Shown here one piece after another: positions 24,273-24,805 of a DNA stretch of 24,805 bases (position 1 is its first letter; every line of letters starts with the position of its first letter). Where the stretch lies: contig NEEC01000434.1 in the NCBI GenBank assembly GCA_002189035.1, positions 1 to 24,805 of the forward strand, given 5' to 3'. The notes below the pieces were generated by a model. It had not been told where the DNA came from. It saw only the letters and a list, made by a program, of their open reading frames with translations, and ran no database searches. A program made the position numbers and the translations under genes. This DNA is from Utricularia gibba (taxonomy: Eukaryota > Streptophyta > Magnoliopsida > Lamiales > Lentibulariaceae).

Positions 24273-24610
24273 ATCCACTCGATACCGAAGAGTGCACGAG
24301 GCCACCATGAGGTTGTGGCTAGCCACACACATCTTTAAAGGATCATCTCGAAATCCAAAATTTCACATCGTCCCATGAAATACATACGTCTTGCATGTCA
24401 AAAATCACATTCGCATCGAGTCAGGTCCCGAGTCACATTTTCGCGAATGTGGTGGCCACTTCGTTGCACATCTGAAGGCTAATATAAGGCAATCTTTCGA
24501 GCATTTGTGCAGCTTCGACGAACAAGTTCTCAACACGAAAGAAGACCGGCTCGGAACGAGCTTCGAAACGGTATGATATGTGCAACATGACTCATCACCG
24601 TTCGCAAGAT
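24273..24610 (+). repeat. Unit 73: variant monomer sharing CTAGCCAC with unit 1
   Basis: The junction reads GAGGTTGTGGCTAGCCACAC, then ACATCTTTAAAGGATC. CTAGCCAC in place of CTAGGGAC is seen only here and in unit 1, 72 monomers away. TTTAAAGG in place of TTAAATG is private to this unit. CAGGTCCCGAG lacks two bases, a change also seen in unit 12 (near 3868). This is the only GTTGTGG unit after unit 50. Confidence 0.88.
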
Positions 24611-24805
24611 ATCCACTCGATACCGAAGAGTGCACGAGGCCACCATGAGGTGGTGGCTAGGGACACACCCTTAAATGATCATCTCGAAATCCAAAATTTC
24701 ACATCGTCCCATGAAATACATACGTCTTGCATGTCAAAAATCACATTCGCATCGAGTCAGGTGTCCCGAGTCACATTTCGCGAATGTGGTGGCCACTTCG
24801 TTGCA
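24611..24805 (+). repeat. Partial terminal monomer (unit 74)
   Basis: This is the first 195 bp of a normal unit, cut by the window edge just after the TTCGTTGCA motif. It carries the majority junction (GGTGGTGG and CCCTTAAATG) and the three-T form of the CATTTCGCG motif, which is common in this part of the array. The array therefore continues beyond the right edge. Confidence 0.95.

Larger units (their letters stand above)
1..24805. repeat. Satellite DNA array, 339-bp monomer, 73 complete units plus a partial
   Basis: The window is filled by head-to-tail copies of one monomer, all in the same orientation, with no unrelated insert. I set unit starts at ATCCACTCG, just inside a GATATC found once per unit. 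Starts of units 1-74: 1, 346, 684, 1023, 1359, 1699, 2038, 2377, 2717, 3060, 3378, 3719, 4058, 4394, 4729, 5067, 5404, 5745, 6086, 6419, 6758, 7090, 7429, 7773, 8111, 8449, 8788, 9129, 9467, 9806, 10144, 10482, 10820, 11157, 11497, 11827, 12166, 12502, 12838, 13176, 13518, 13852, 14191, 14528, 14868, 15207, 15546, 15885, 16220, 16561, 16903, 17242, 17578, 17915, 18253, 18589, 18927, 19261, 19599, 19935, 20269, 20596, 20930, 21262, 21602, 21937, 22271, 22598, 22932, 23268, 23603, 23938, 24273, 24611. All frames of the canonical unit contain stops. The length is near twice a nucleosome repeat, typical of eukaryotic and especially plant satellites. The family and host are not recognised. Confidence 0.97.
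18927..24805 (+). repeat. Right-hand block of short monomers (units 57-74)
   Basis: Units 57-73 average 334.4 bp (5684 bp over 17 units), against 338.0 bp for units 1-56 (18926 bp over 56 units). Variants concentrated here are CATTTCGCG with three T (11 of 18 units here, 6 of 56 before) and GAAGCTAAT lacking one G (units 63, 65, 67, 72; none seen before). CAGCTTCG (units 64, 68, 72, 73, and just upstream in unit 56) is also confined to this end. The minority GTTGTGG marker is almost absent. This is either a locally homogenised subfamily or a stretch with more consensus errors. Confidence 0.75.

Noticed and set aside
1-24805. CRISPR array
   Set aside because: The repeat unit is about 339 bp with no short repeat/unique spacer alternation, and the sequence between any two anchors is conserved rather than unique.
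1-24805. Inserted transposon or retroelement fragments, or inverted array segments
   Set aside because: Every unit start is spaced 318-345 bp and runs in the same orientation, leaving no room for an insert. No long terminal repeats, poly-A tails or target-site duplications are visible.
1-24805. rRNA or tRNA gene, or telomere-type repeat
   Set aside because: No rRNA or tRNA sequence that I recognise and no TTTAGGG- or TTAGGG-type runs occur in the window. An rDNA spacer subrepeat origin cannot be excluded, but nothing supports it.

Overview
The whole window is one uninterrupted head-to-tail satellite DNA array. I see no gene, RNA gene, transposon, CRISPR array, telomere-type repeat or unique flanking sequence. 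The monomer is 339 bp in its canonical form, has one orientation throughout, and is present as 73 complete units plus a 195-bp partial unit at the right edge. Unit length ranges from 318 to 345 bp, with a mean of about 337 bp.

A 25-kb array of a complex monomer near 340 bp points to eukaryotic heterochromatin (centromeric, pericentromeric, subtelomeric or a knob-like block). Plants are the commonest source of satellites of this size. I cannot name the species or the satellite family from the sequence, and nothing here fixes the chromosomal position. The canonical unit is 47.5% GC (161 of 339) with 23 CpG, against about 19 expected from its C and G counts, so it is not CpG-depleted.

Layout: units 1-9 (about 1-3059) hold a longer variant at units 1, 5 and 9, spaced four monomers apart. 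Unit 10 (3060-3377) is the most damaged copy. Units 11-50 (3378-16902) interleave a majority form with a second form carrying linked markers at the GAGGT..TTAAATG junction. Units 51-55 (16903-18588) are close to canonical. Units 57-74 (18927-24805) are on average 3.6 bp shorter and share several variants that are rare or absent upstream, so they form a local subfamily or a stretch of poorer consensus quality.

The differences between copies are mostly 1-3 nt indels concentrated in a few short motifs, several of which lie in or next to small inverted repeats. The few clear substitutions are often C-to-T at CpG. The main questions are therefore whether the array is correctly assembled and polished, and whether the subfamily structure is real. 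I found no sign of an undescribed functional system.
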